Assembly (NCBI GenBank): GCA_031292355.1
Contig: JARLHI010000080.1
Span: 62,001-126,000 of the forward strand
Direction of reading: 5' to 3'
Length of the DNA stretch: 64,000 nucleotides
From: Candidatus Obscuribacterales bacterium
GTDB lineage: Bacteria > Cyanobacteriota > Vampirovibrionia > Obscuribacterales > Obscuribacteraceae
A model generated the notes under the pieces. It was not told the origin of the DNA and made no database searches. It saw only the letters and a list, made by a program, of their open reading frames with translations. Shown in pieces: positions 54,801-61,872 of this stretch; the first letter of the stretch is position 1; each line of letters starts with the position of its first letter. The position numbers and the translations under genes are program-made.

Positions 54801-55691
54801 GAAGTCTGGGCAATTCAAGCCTACGGTGCAGCGAATCTGCTCAACGAAATGATGACTATTAAAGCGGACGACATTCAAGGTCGGCATCAATCTTACGCAG
54901 ATATTGTCCAGGGCAATAATATTTCGCCACCAGGGCGCACAGCCGCTTTCGATGGACTATGTTGTGAAATTCGTGGCTTAGGAATGGAAATGACACTCGG
55001 TCGTATTGTCGATACATTCGAACCTGTGCCAGATCGCAATTGCAGCAAAGACGTGCCGCAACCAAAATCCCTCGAAGAAGAATATATGGTTTCGAAAGTT
55101 TCAACCATTGAAGATGAAGGCGTCAAAATGCTGGAAATTCCAGCTGGTGATTATGTACCGGTCTCTCGCCCCATGGCACCGCCTATCATTACATCAGTCA
55201 CAGCCGGCAAACACGGAATCCGACCTAAGTTGTTAACTGCCAACGAACCAGTCAACAAGCCTTTCGAAGATCCAAACACTCCAGCCTTTTTGACTGATTT
55301 TATTGAAAGTGAAACCAGCGATATTCTTGGTGATGGAGGGTCCAACCAAAATCCGCCAGCTGACGGCCATAACAGCGCTGGCAAATTCTCTGGCACGAAT
55401 CTGGCAGACATGATTACAAACGAGCATTCAGGGTCAGACAAACTTTCTCTCAACTTCTCATCGCTCGATGAGCTGAAAAATCTTGCCGCCCAGTTGATGA
55501 ACATCACTCCTGAAGCGGTGGGAGCGAAATCACCAAATCGTGAATTTGGAGCAAATCAAAACAATTCAATCAACGCGGCCAATAACGCAGGCAGCGTTGG
55601 CACCGCATCCAGTGAGTCAATGGACGACAATAATGAAAATGGCTCTAGCGAAGCCGAATCCGATTTAGAAGATGAAGAAGACGACGAATAA
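51834..55691 (+). CDS. Divergent stand-alone RNA polymerase beta subunit (RpoB-like)
   Basis: This complete RpoB core runs from PRRSYRRFMEETLGN (protrusion) to the C-terminal clamp part QSYADIVQGNNISPPG. Key elements are kept: MADVPVITDRGTFVINGSER, the Rif region (QYLDQQNPLSEL, 376-387), NFEDAIVI, TSLRVPHG, GDKLAGRHGNKG with the catalytic-centre lysines K821 and K829, LPDGTPVDVVLNPLGVPSRM and GGKANHGGQRMGEMEVWA. Many near-universal positions differ, for example ESPEGKNCG for ETPEGPNIG and NHGGQR for QFGGQR. The lobe is short. The last 225 residues are an extra tail with an acidic end. No rpoC or rplJL adjoins it. The ATG directly follows the upstream TAA. It is either a second, specialised beta subunit or a very aberrant sole copy. 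Confidence 0.93.
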   Translation: MSFYFQAPDLAEFPRRSYRRFMEETLGNLFAEISPIASDFSPRFEISFLGADGKAHWRFEDYAPDSGYPTSPEQARKTNMTHARRMLMEIWLRDTQSGEMRKSTAYMADVPVITDRGTFVINGSERVVLGQLVRAPGIYFTNPGPSTYKALMLAEQGAPVSFELEIDGSNSKTSRSKCRIKLPKRSWVPATTVLIAMGVDAATIEKKIGSLLQRSRVDWKPLTQQEALGIVGRGWKPDGSGGTSGGITAIKELTDKKRYSMGSLGRRRINSKLRIDGQSQQLSGDDMLAAVEYLLSLPHDMGTTDMIDSLENRHLRGVGEVLTRGVRPALGQIIRSIKTRLELNEDEEIGSPNDLVDCRPFANALNKFFSGNPLVQYLDQQNPLSELSHRRRITSFGPGGIDPAAAPTEMRDVHPSQIGRVCLVESPEGKNCGMVSYMASYCRIDDDGFMTVPYRRVQAGKVTDEVVFLTPSDDKKYTLAPPDTQVNADGTIRGPLVSARRGESFFQVDPLDVDMIGIAPQGFLSVGSGLIPFLEHDDANRALMGGGMMRQTLPLIKPERPRVGTGMEKIVARSSGHSIVARRAGTVTRVTGQEIVITQSGGETRNYPLIRFDRTNQNTILDQRPTVKEGQKIDAGQIIADGPAIDNGELALGRNLLIAFVPWRGQNFEDAIVIREGVVKDHRLSHIEIEKHSCGVHQTLRGPEILTPELPNVALKDLEHLDDRGIAKIGSYVHPGDILVAKLSPKEARAMSAEEELLQAVFGKVAEEMGDTSLRVPHGSGGRVIDIRIFTPETTPELKAGIICEIEVLVARLCPLEVGDKLAGRHGNKGIVSIVVPDQDMPYLPDGTPVDVVLNPLGVPSRMNVGQVFDTQLGLYSSILNRYYRIHQFDESISEDASYRLVSEALKEVRKTPGYEWMGEDGKVKLYDGKTGEAFDRPVLIGRQYMLKLNQLVLHKINARSGLGGPYAAVTQQPVGGKANHGGQRMGEMEVWAIQAYGAANLLNEMMTIKADDIQGRHQSYADIVQGNNISPPGRTAAFDGLCCEIRGLGMEMTLGRIVDTFEPVPDRNCSKDVPQPKSLEEEYMVSKVSTIEDEGVKMLEIPAGDYVPVSRPMAPPIITSVTAGKHGIRPKLLTANEPVNKPFEDPNTPAFLTDFIESETSDILGDGGSNQNPPADGHNSAGKFSGTNLADMITNEHSGSDKLSLNFSSLDELKNLAAQLMNITPEAVGAKSPNREFGANQNNSINAANNAGSVGTASSESMDDNNENGSSEAESDLEDEEDDE

Positions 55692-55752
55692 ATTTCGCGA
55701 ATAAATTCAATAGAATCACCAACATAGAAAGAAGGCACAACGGAGAAGGCAG

Positions 55753-56853
55753 ATGAAAGGTAAGTTTATAAAAAACACACTGAGAGCAGGCGCTTTGACC
55801 GTGCTTTTGGCAGCGTGCCTGTCAGCCACCAATCAAGCCAACGCTCAGTTTGCCGCTCCCTTGCAGGCACCAAATTCGGTGGTGCAGTGGACGGCACCGA
55901 ATACCACTCCAACAAATAGTCCTTTGCCTCCGATTGGCAGTGGCGCTACTGCCCCAGCTGTAACAGCTGGCGACACTGGCACGGCGCCAGGTGTACCGAG
56001 CCCAGGAGCCGACGCCACAACTGGAAATATATTTCCTTATGGTCAAAGTCATGACCAAGGAATTGTCTATGTATATCACCAGCAAATTGGTCCAAACGGC
56101 GACAATCGCGGTACGAAAATGGCATTTACAATCAACGGTGGCACTCTCAACGCTACTGACAGTGCCGCTATTGGTGGCATTCTTGGTGTCAATTTACAAG
56201 GCGCTACCGGCCCCACAAATGTAATCGCCACTGATGACCAGATCGCTCAAGTGCAAGCAATTCTGGCACCCTATCCCGGTGCAACTACAAATACAAATCA
56301 ACCAACCGCAAATAGTGAAACTGACCAGGTAACTACAAATAATGGTGCCACAAAGATCGACACCTCCGCACCCTATCCCCAAACAACAGACAACGGCGGC
56401 AGAAACGCCATCACAGGCGACAATCCGGCTGCAGGTTATCCCAAAACAACTGCCAATTACAACTGGGTGCCGGTTTTGCCGACAGTAAAAACATTCTGTC
56501 GCTATCTGGTCATTCTTGGTGTCGTCATGGCGACTATATGGATGGCCATGGCTGCTTATGGCATGGTGCTCGGTATGCCTTACGCTGGGTCACGCGTGCT
56601 TGGTACAGCGATGGGTCTGATGATGTTGCTGAGTGCTTTTACGATCTGGAAAATCGTCCAGATGAATACATATAACGGCAATACCAATGCTCCAATCACT
56701 GGTTTGAACCCAATAAACACAGCAGCCACTACAAACACGCAGCAAGACAATGAAGTTCAGCCAACGGAAGCTCCTGGTTTGCCTGGACTACCAAATAGTC
56801 CACAGTTCCCAGCAAGAGGTGGCTTACCGGTTCAACCGCTCATCGGCAAGTAA
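55753..56853 (+). CDS. Exported protein with two C-terminal membrane helices (pilin-like layout)
   Basis: This 366-residue protein begins with a signal peptide that also has a lipobox-like LAAC (about residues 19-22); cleavage after ANA near residue 30 is the alternative. About 200 residues of Thr/Pro/Asn/Gly-rich sequence with few charges follow. Two membrane helices then occur at about 250-272 and 278-300 (LVILGVVMATIWMAMAAYG and LGTAMGLMMLLSAFTIW) with a short GMPYAGSRV loop, like TrbC/VirB2-type pilins but longer. No homology was confirmed. It lies 61 bases after the RpoB-like gene and before a terminator. Confidence 0.72.
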   Translation: MKGKFIKNTLRAGALTVLLAACLSATNQANAQFAAPLQAPNSVVQWTAPNTTPTNSPLPPIGSGATAPAVTAGDTGTAPGVPSPGADATTGNIFPYGQSHDQGIVYVYHQQIGPNGDNRGTKMAFTINGGTLNATDSAAIGGILGVNLQGATGPTNVIATDDQIAQVQAILAPYPGATTNTNQPTANSETDQVTTNNGATKIDTSAPYPQTTDNGGRNAITGDNPAAGYPKTTANYNWVPVLPTVKTFCRYLVILGVVMATIWMAMAAYGMVLGMPYAGSRVLGTAMGLMMLLSAFTIWKIVQMNTYNGNTNAPITGLNPINTAATTNTQQDNEVQPTEAPGLPGLPNSPQFPARGGLPVQPLIGK

Positions 56854-56883
56854 AACGCATTCAAAGAGCGTGAAATTACGATA

Positions 56884-56912
56884 AAAATGCCCCTTTTCGG
56901 GGCATTTTTTTT
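56884..56912 (+). terminator. Intrinsic terminator after the pilin-like gene
   Basis: AAAATGCCCC (56884-56893) pairs with GGGGCATTTT (56899-56908), followed by a run of T up to 56912. It separates the TPR-rpoB-like unit from the next two genes. Confidence 0.92.
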
Positions 56913-56978
56913 GAAAAGATTTTGAAATCGCGTAGAAATCACATATGCCGTCCCTGAACTTTTCAGTAAAGTGATTGC

Positions 56979-57692
56979 ATGAAAAGCAACTCACCACTAC
57001 TCAATATCAAAGTAATCAGCCAGCTGACTGCGATGGCGTCAACCCTCTTTTTGAGTTTGCCAGCTAATGCTGTGCCTGGTGCTGATAGTTTCCAGCACAA
57101 CATCAACGCCACGAATACCCCGCATCATTTGCCTGGCTCAGCGAAAATGAATATGTCCGACAAACCAATGATTGGAGCGGGCGCTGGTGCTATGTTCAGC
57201 CCTCAAACGCCCATCTTGGGATGGTTTGAGCAAGTCGACAAAATGGTTCATGATGCTTTACCGACTCCAGACGAAACGTTTGTTCTCAGCCAGAACCTCA
57301 ATCAAGAATTAGAAAGAGTAGAAGAGCTAACCACCGTCTACAGAAACATCTCAAAACGCTATAGAGCCCTAGCTAAAGATTTACGAGCGATGCCAGTGCA
57401 AGCGAACTGGTCTGGCGTCCAGAAGTACAGAGATCACAAGGCATCATTTTTCGAAGATGAAGCTGAGTGCTTCGAAGCTATGATCAAACCGCGTATGCCC
57501 GCGCAGACAATTGAAGACCTTAGAGCTGAACTGGCACAAGTAAACGAGAGAGCTCAAGGACTCAAATTGGAAGGTCAAACTCTGGTGGCAATGGATAGGA
57601 ATTTACGCAAAACCTATTCGGTTCATGCTTCCAGATATAACGACCCACTCTACGACTACGTACACCATAAGCAGGACGCAGTTCAAAAATAA
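56979..57692 (+). CDS. Exported coiled-coil protein
   Basis: This 237-residue protein has a signal peptide (LTAMASTLFLSLPANAV). The mature part has a Gly/Met/Pro-rich stretch, then helical segments with regular Leu/Glu spacing (SQNLNQELERVEELTTVYRN and EDLRAELAQVNERAQGLKLE), and an aromatic, His-rich end (YDYVHHKQ). It probably acts as an oligomeric envelope protein, such as an adaptor or pilus-associated component. No family was recognised. It begins after a terminator, so it may have its own promoter. Confidence 0.7.
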   Translation: MKSNSPLLNIKVISQLTAMASTLFLSLPANAVPGADSFQHNINATNTPHHLPGSAKMNMSDKPMIGAGAGAMFSPQTPILGWFEQVDKMVHDALPTPDETFVLSQNLNQELERVEELTTVYRNISKRYRALAKDLRAMPVQANWSGVQKYRDHKASFFEDEAECFEAMIKPRMPAQTIEDLRAELAQVNERAQGLKLEGQTLVAMDRNLRKTYSVHASRYNDPLYDYVHHKQDAVQK

Positions 57693-57724
57693 TTTTCACT
57701 CCAGCAAAAACTACCCCCACCCTA

Positions 57725-58510
57725 ATGGCGAGGACCGCACAGATGGCTATCCAACTAAATGACAGAGATCACTTGATCTTCAATCTAATTGATGAACATC
57801 AAGTTCTTCTCGAAAAACATATTTCCTGGTTTATATCCGGGGAAGACAAGCCAGTGCTGATTCGCGATCGGCTACGCAAACTCTTTTATCTCGATTATCT
57901 GTTATGCCACCGTCACGGTACCAAATTGCCATGGTGGACAACACCAACCAAACCACTAGTTTACATGCTTTCTTCTATGACTCGCTCACTGTCAGCAATG
58001 AACGAACCAGAAATTGATTTGTTCGATGCCAATGTGCAACGCCATCTCCTTGAAATTGCCAACATTCGCATGCTCTATTTGATGGGCGTCAAAGAAGGCG
58101 GAGTCAGCAACTTCACATGGACAACCATGAGAGGCGGCAACAAAAGACTAGATGCAAGAGCTGAATTCAGAGCCAATGAATCGGCTCAAAGAGTAGGCAT
58201 CATCAACCATCCGACCATAAACGATGAAATGATCGCCCGTTTTGAAGTAGCTCTTAAAGAGGATGCAATCGACAAGATTCTCATCATCTCGAGAGACGAA
58301 GCGCACCAGATGCAGTTACAAATGAAGATGAGCAGCAATGCCGCTTTGCAAAAACGCTGCTTGTTTGCCACTCACCAGGAACTCTACAAATCAGGCGTCA
58401 TCGGCGCCGACTGGCAAAATTGCGACCAATCAAGCTCTTGCGCTTTTAGAATACCAACTATCCCTGTCACGACAGGCTGGTCGAATAACTTCATTGCAGC
58501 AACTGCCTGA
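57725..58510 (+). CDS. Winged-helix protein resembling the replication-relaxation family
   Basis: This 261-residue protein starts at ATG 57725 or, with GAGGA upstream, ATG 57743. The N-terminal 70 residues look like the winged helix of the replication-relaxation (Replic_Relax) family: LNDRDHLIFNLIDEHQVLLE, RDRLRKLFYLDYLLC, then a YMLS-type strand. The middle has HLLEIANIRMLYLMG, matching the His-helix of that family. The C-terminus has a beta-strand phrase DKILIISRDEAHQM. These proteins are linked to plasmids and mobile elements. Assignment is tentative. Confidence 0.6.
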   Translation: MARTAQMAIQLNDRDHLIFNLIDEHQVLLEKHISWFISGEDKPVLIRDRLRKLFYLDYLLCHRHGTKLPWWTTPTKPLVYMLSSMTRSLSAMNEPEIDLFDANVQRHLLEIANIRMLYLMGVKEGGVSNFTWTTMRGGNKRLDARAEFRANESAQRVGIINHPTINDEMIARFEVALKEDAIDKILIISRDEAHQMQLQMKMSSNAALQKRCLFATHQELYKSGVIGADWQNCDQSSSCAFRIPTIPVTTGWSNNFIAATA

Positions 58511-58537
58511 GCCTGCAGCCCCAAAGTCCTCTTATTT

Positions 58538-58573
58538 AAAGAGCAAAGGCAATACAAAGCCTTTGCTCTTTTT
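58538..58573 (+). terminator. Strong terminator between the winged-helix gene and the RES locus
   Basis: A 13-bp stem (AAAGAGCAAAGGC at 58538-58550, GCCTTTGCTCTTT at 58559-58571) is followed by T's. The same stem lies downstream of the convergent RES gene and may weakly terminate it too. Confidence 0.9.
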
Positions 58574-58582
58574 GTAGTTATT

Positions 58583-59196
58583 TTATATTTTTAGAGAGAA
58601 GCGATAGTGGTCGAGGAGTTCGCCCAAAAGTGGCTGCAGTAGTGGCTCTTCCCATGTACCAAATTTTTCAACAGCCAGTAGTTGTGGTCTTTTGTCAAAC
58701 AGAGCTACACTCATTCGTGAGCCGTCATGCCGGCACCGATAATAGATACCGTCAATATTTTCTGGATGTGAATACAACTGGCTCGACCATTCCTGAGAGA
58801 GTTCGTGTTCGCCTGCGGCGACTTCTCCAGCAGCTCCTATCCAAGCAGCTCCTTGCGCAGTAATGTCCACAAGGCGCAATTTCTCTGAAAGGTGCAGTGC
58901 GGAAAGTGCTCTCGCGTGGACGAAGTTCAAGTCGAGCAAAATTTCCCTAGCTTGTCCAAAAACCTCTATGAAAGCGGCATATGGATCTTCGCCTAAGTAA
59001 CAGACACCAAATATTTGTCCTGTGGGATCGTCAAATCGCTCAGTCTTGTTCTTTCCAAATAGATAACACCAGATGCTCCTCTGGAAGCTTGTGAGATACG
59101 AAAAAGCTGCCCATCAATTTCCTTAATGGGTAGCTTTCTTTTGTGCAAATCAGCAGGCGGTCCTCCTGTGAATTTAGACAGCGCCATGTTCTCCAT
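58583..59196 (-). pseudogene. RES-domain toxin gene broken by a frameshift
   Basis: RES toxins degrade NAD+ and pair with Xre-type antitoxins. The gene starts at ATG 59196 or 59187, overlapping the antitoxin stop, and reads GGPPADLHKRKLPIKEIDG and LFRISQ before its frame ends at 58993. The next frame continues the RES domain as WCYLFGKNKTERFDDPTG, GVCYLGEDPYAAFIEVFG and SQEWSSQL, ending at 58583. The two parts fit together end to end, so a single-base loss lies near 59070-59085. Arg, Glu and Ser motifs are split across the break. It could be true inactivation or a sequence error. Confidence 0.85.
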
Positions 59197-59842
59197 ACAG
59201 CTTCGCCGCCTGCACGGCTCTCGCTATTTCTCCCCGGCGAAGAACCGAAAGTGGAGTTTCGCCATCCAAACGTGTGTTTTTAGCGAGCATGAATGACGCT
59301 TTCATCCATGGATCACAGTTTAAAGCAGCGTACACATCTTTAAGTCCGGTGAGAATTTTGCCTGAACTAAATTGCCACACTGGAAAAGCAAATTGGTTCT
59401 GCCCACGCGGAAGCCCAAGCAAACGCCCTTCACTTCGGGCTTTGTGTACGGCAGCTTTGCCAATTCCAATCATTTCACCAGCTTCTTCGGCAGGTAAACA
59501 ACCGCCCTCGGCCTGCGCTATTTGCATTTGAGCTCTTAGTCCCCGCAGCTTGGCACTCGCAAGAGGGTCTTTCTTGGATAGTTCCGAAATGACTTCTGGT
59601 TCTTCCAAGAGAGACAAGATAACCTCAAAGTCTGATGATGCAGAGGCAACTTTGCTCGCATCTATCTTCTCCAAAACGCCAAGAATAGCCTTTAATGAGC
59701 GAATCAGCACCACTACGCGACTCGAATCCTTCGGTTGTGCTTCTGCAAGTTCAACCGTCTGCAGGGCAACCTCAGTCACCATTTCCCCTGCCTTCGGCAC
59801 AGCTTTTCTGAACCGCTCCTCAAATAAGAACGCATTAGACAT
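59174..59842 (-). CDS. Xre/MbcA/ParS-type antitoxin of a RES system
   Basis: This 222-residue protein carries the antitoxin C-terminal domain (about 150-222) with the family phrase LDGETPLSVLRRGEIARAVQ and ends in YGEHGAV. A helix-turn-helix-like segment precedes it (AEEAGEMIGIGKAAVHKARS). The N-terminal 120 residues are a helical extension that makes it longer than typical antitoxins of about 150 aa. Its last bases overlap the start of the RES toxin gene. The upstream region holds a promoter-like pair and a possible operator, consistent with autoregulation. Confidence 0.85.
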   Translation of the reverse strand: MSNAFLFEERFRKAVPKAGEMVTEVALQTVELAEAQPKDSSRVVVLIRSLKAILGVLEKIDASKVASASSDFEVILSLLEEPEVISELSKKDPLASAKLRGLRAQMQIAQAEGGCLPAEEAGEMIGIGKAAVHKARSEGRLLGLPRGQNQFAFPVWQFSSGKILTGLKDVYAALNCDPWMKASFMLAKNTRLDGETPLSVLRRGEIARAVQAAKLYGEHGAV

Positions 59843-59855
59843 AATCGTGCCCCTA

Positions 59856-59898
59856 GTTGACAGTTTCTATTGTGGACTATAGCGACAACTTCGTCAAC
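59856..59898 (-). promoter_or_regulatory. Promoter and inverted repeat before the antitoxin gene
   Basis: On the minus strand, TTGACG (59897-59892) and CACAAT (59874-59869) are 17 bases apart. GTTGAC (59856-59861) and GTCAAC (59893-59898) form an inverted repeat spanning them, a likely site for autorepression by the antitoxin. Confidence 0.5.
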
Positions 59899-59991
59899 CC
59901 AAAGTTCCAAGACGGTCATTCTCTGTCGTGAATCTCGGAGAACCGTTAATTGAAGTAATCAAAGAATTTGCAATAACTTTTCTTGCACTAT

Positions 59992-61872
59992 CTACGTTGT
60001 ACTCTCACTTTCGGTCAGCACTTTCTTCAGTGGCAAACGAATATGCTTAGTCGTATCTGCGCTAACAGAAAGCTGACGAATAGATTTGTCTGAGTACGAG
60101 CCTTCTTGAGGCGGATTAAAGCGCAAGGAATAAATGCCAGCTGGAAGCGTTATTTGGCAAACTCCTTCATCGCTCGTGAGTAAGTAGCCGCGGGGCAATT
60201 CGCTCTCATTTATGACTCTAGCTGAACGCTCGAATTTAACAACATTACTGTGCGGCTCGGAGGCTTCCTCTCCAACGGACACTTCCTCTGCCAATTTCTC
60301 ACTTTCCTCGAGCGCTCCAAATGGTCCGTAACCAACCCGGCAGCGAGGAATTGGATGACCGTCGTCACCAGTAATTTCAAAACGCAACTGGCACCAGCCA
60401 TGCCAGTCGATGTTTAACTGGACCGGTTCTGATTGAATTTCGACTTTGCGCACGCTCGCCACATCAGTGTGAACGGCAATCCAGTAAACACCTGGTGATA
60501 AGAATATGCAATAGCGCCCTTCACCATCGGTAGTGGCTGAACTCAAGGCCCCACTCATATGGTCTGACCTTTTAGTCCTTCGCGGCGCCTCCGGGAAAGC
60601 TGACACGCTCACGCCTGCTCGTGGCTGTCCTTGCTCGTCTTTGACAATGCCATACAGAGCCGTGCCTTCTTGCATAACGGCAGCAATATAGGCATCACGA
60701 TTGACAGTAACCATGCGCGTCCATGGCGCAAGTCCAGCGTATTCAGAACCATTCAAGTCCACTGTTGGACCATGTTTGGGATGAGCGCTGACGATGATTT
60801 TGTATTCTCCAGCAGGCAAACCCGCTGAGAACTCACCTTTATTATCTGTTTTCGTAATCAATTCGACATCGTGCTCGACGCCGCTGATTCGTACCAGACA
60901 CTGGGATAAAGGCTTTTCGTCATACAGAACTTCGCCAAAGACTCTAAAACCTTCAGCGACTTGGAAATTATAATGCGTGTCTTTATTAACCGTCACTTTT
61001 TTATCTTCAAGACCAAAAAGATGGACGCTTTCATCTGGTGTAACGATGATGTCGAATATTCCTGGTTGCAATTTAATTGCAAATTTACCAGTGCGATTTG
61101 TCAAAGCGGTAGCACTTAAGGCCAGTTCCTGGAGAACCTGGTCCTCTTGAGAGAGACTGGGTTTGACCGTGATCTTAGCGCCACGAACAGGCTGTCCATA
61201 AATATCAGTGACGTCGCCTTCGTAAGTAACAAATTCTGGCAGAGTCAAATTGAAAGTGTCGTCGCGCGAGACATTCAACACTGCAATCGATGTGGCGATG
61301 AAAGCTTCGCCAAGATTTTCGTCATCGTAATCATGAGCGATGCGAATGCGTTTTCGTGACGATGAAGGATCGCGCTCACTTAGATATTCCCATGGCAGTG
61401 TACGAAAAGCGAGGTGATACCTGCCTTTGGGCAGCGTCAATGTGTAGCTACCATCCTCTTCAAGAATGGCGGACGCGCGATAAGATGATGGCTCGATTCC
61501 GAGAGCGACAACTTCGCCACTGCGAACATTGACACCATTAGTAGTGCCAACCTTGCCGCTGATAATACTGCCGGTCGTCAGACCAATATTGCAGACCGTG
61601 TTAGCTGTGACTTGCACTTCAGACAATGTATGCCGAATAAAACGAGTCGAGGTGTCTGGTTGAACTTCGATACGATACTTGCCTGGACGAACGGCAAAAG
61701 TAAAATCGCCACGGTTGCCTGTCGTTTGCTGACTGATGAGATTGTCTAACGGAGACGGCGCGCCAGATATTTCACTGAGGGCGTCATACAAAGATACTAT
61801 GACCCCGGCTACAGGTAATCCCTGATGGCGCACAGCCCCTGACAAATTGTAAGTTAAAACGTTAGTTGTCAA
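59992..61872 (-). CDS. Protein with repeated carboxypeptidase-regulatory-like beta-sandwich domains
   Basis: This 626-residue protein holds about six repeats of the carboxypeptidase regulatory-like (prealbumin-like) fold. Each has a G-V-P-V-A-G-V type turn and a G-x-F/Y-x-x-x-L-P-x-G-x-Y end, for example LPKGRYHLAF and LPAGEYKIIV. Such domains are usually extracellular adhesion or scaffold units, yet no signal peptide is visible, so export may use another route or the protein is cytoplasmic. Its ATG overlaps the folC stop by four bases, so it is translated with folC. Confidence 0.82.
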   Translation of the reverse strand: MTTNVLTYNLSGAVRHQGLPVAGVIVSLYDALSEISGAPSPLDNLISQQTTGNRGDFTFAVRPGKYRIEVQPDTSTRFIRHTLSEVQVTANTVCNIGLTTGSIISGKVGTTNGVNVRSGEVVALGIEPSSYRASAILEEDGSYTLTLPKGRYHLAFRTLPWEYLSERDPSSSRKRIRIAHDYDDENLGEAFIATSIAVLNVSRDDTFNLTLPEFVTYEGDVTDIYGQPVRGAKITVKPSLSQEDQVLQELALSATALTNRTGKFAIKLQPGIFDIIVTPDESVHLFGLEDKKVTVNKDTHYNFQVAEGFRVFGEVLYDEKPLSQCLVRISGVEHDVELITKTDNKGEFSAGLPAGEYKIIVSAHPKHGPTVDLNGSEYAGLAPWTRMVTVNRDAYIAAVMQEGTALYGIVKDEQGQPRAGVSVSAFPEAPRRTKRSDHMSGALSSATTDGEGRYCIFLSPGVYWIAVHTDVASVRKVEIQSEPVQLNIDWHGWCQLRFEITGDDGHPIPRCRVGYGPFGALEESEKLAEEVSVGEEASEPHSNVVKFERSARVINESELPRGYLLTSDEGVCQITLPAGIYSLRFNPPQEGSYSDKSIRQLSVSADTTKHIRLPLKKVLTESESTT

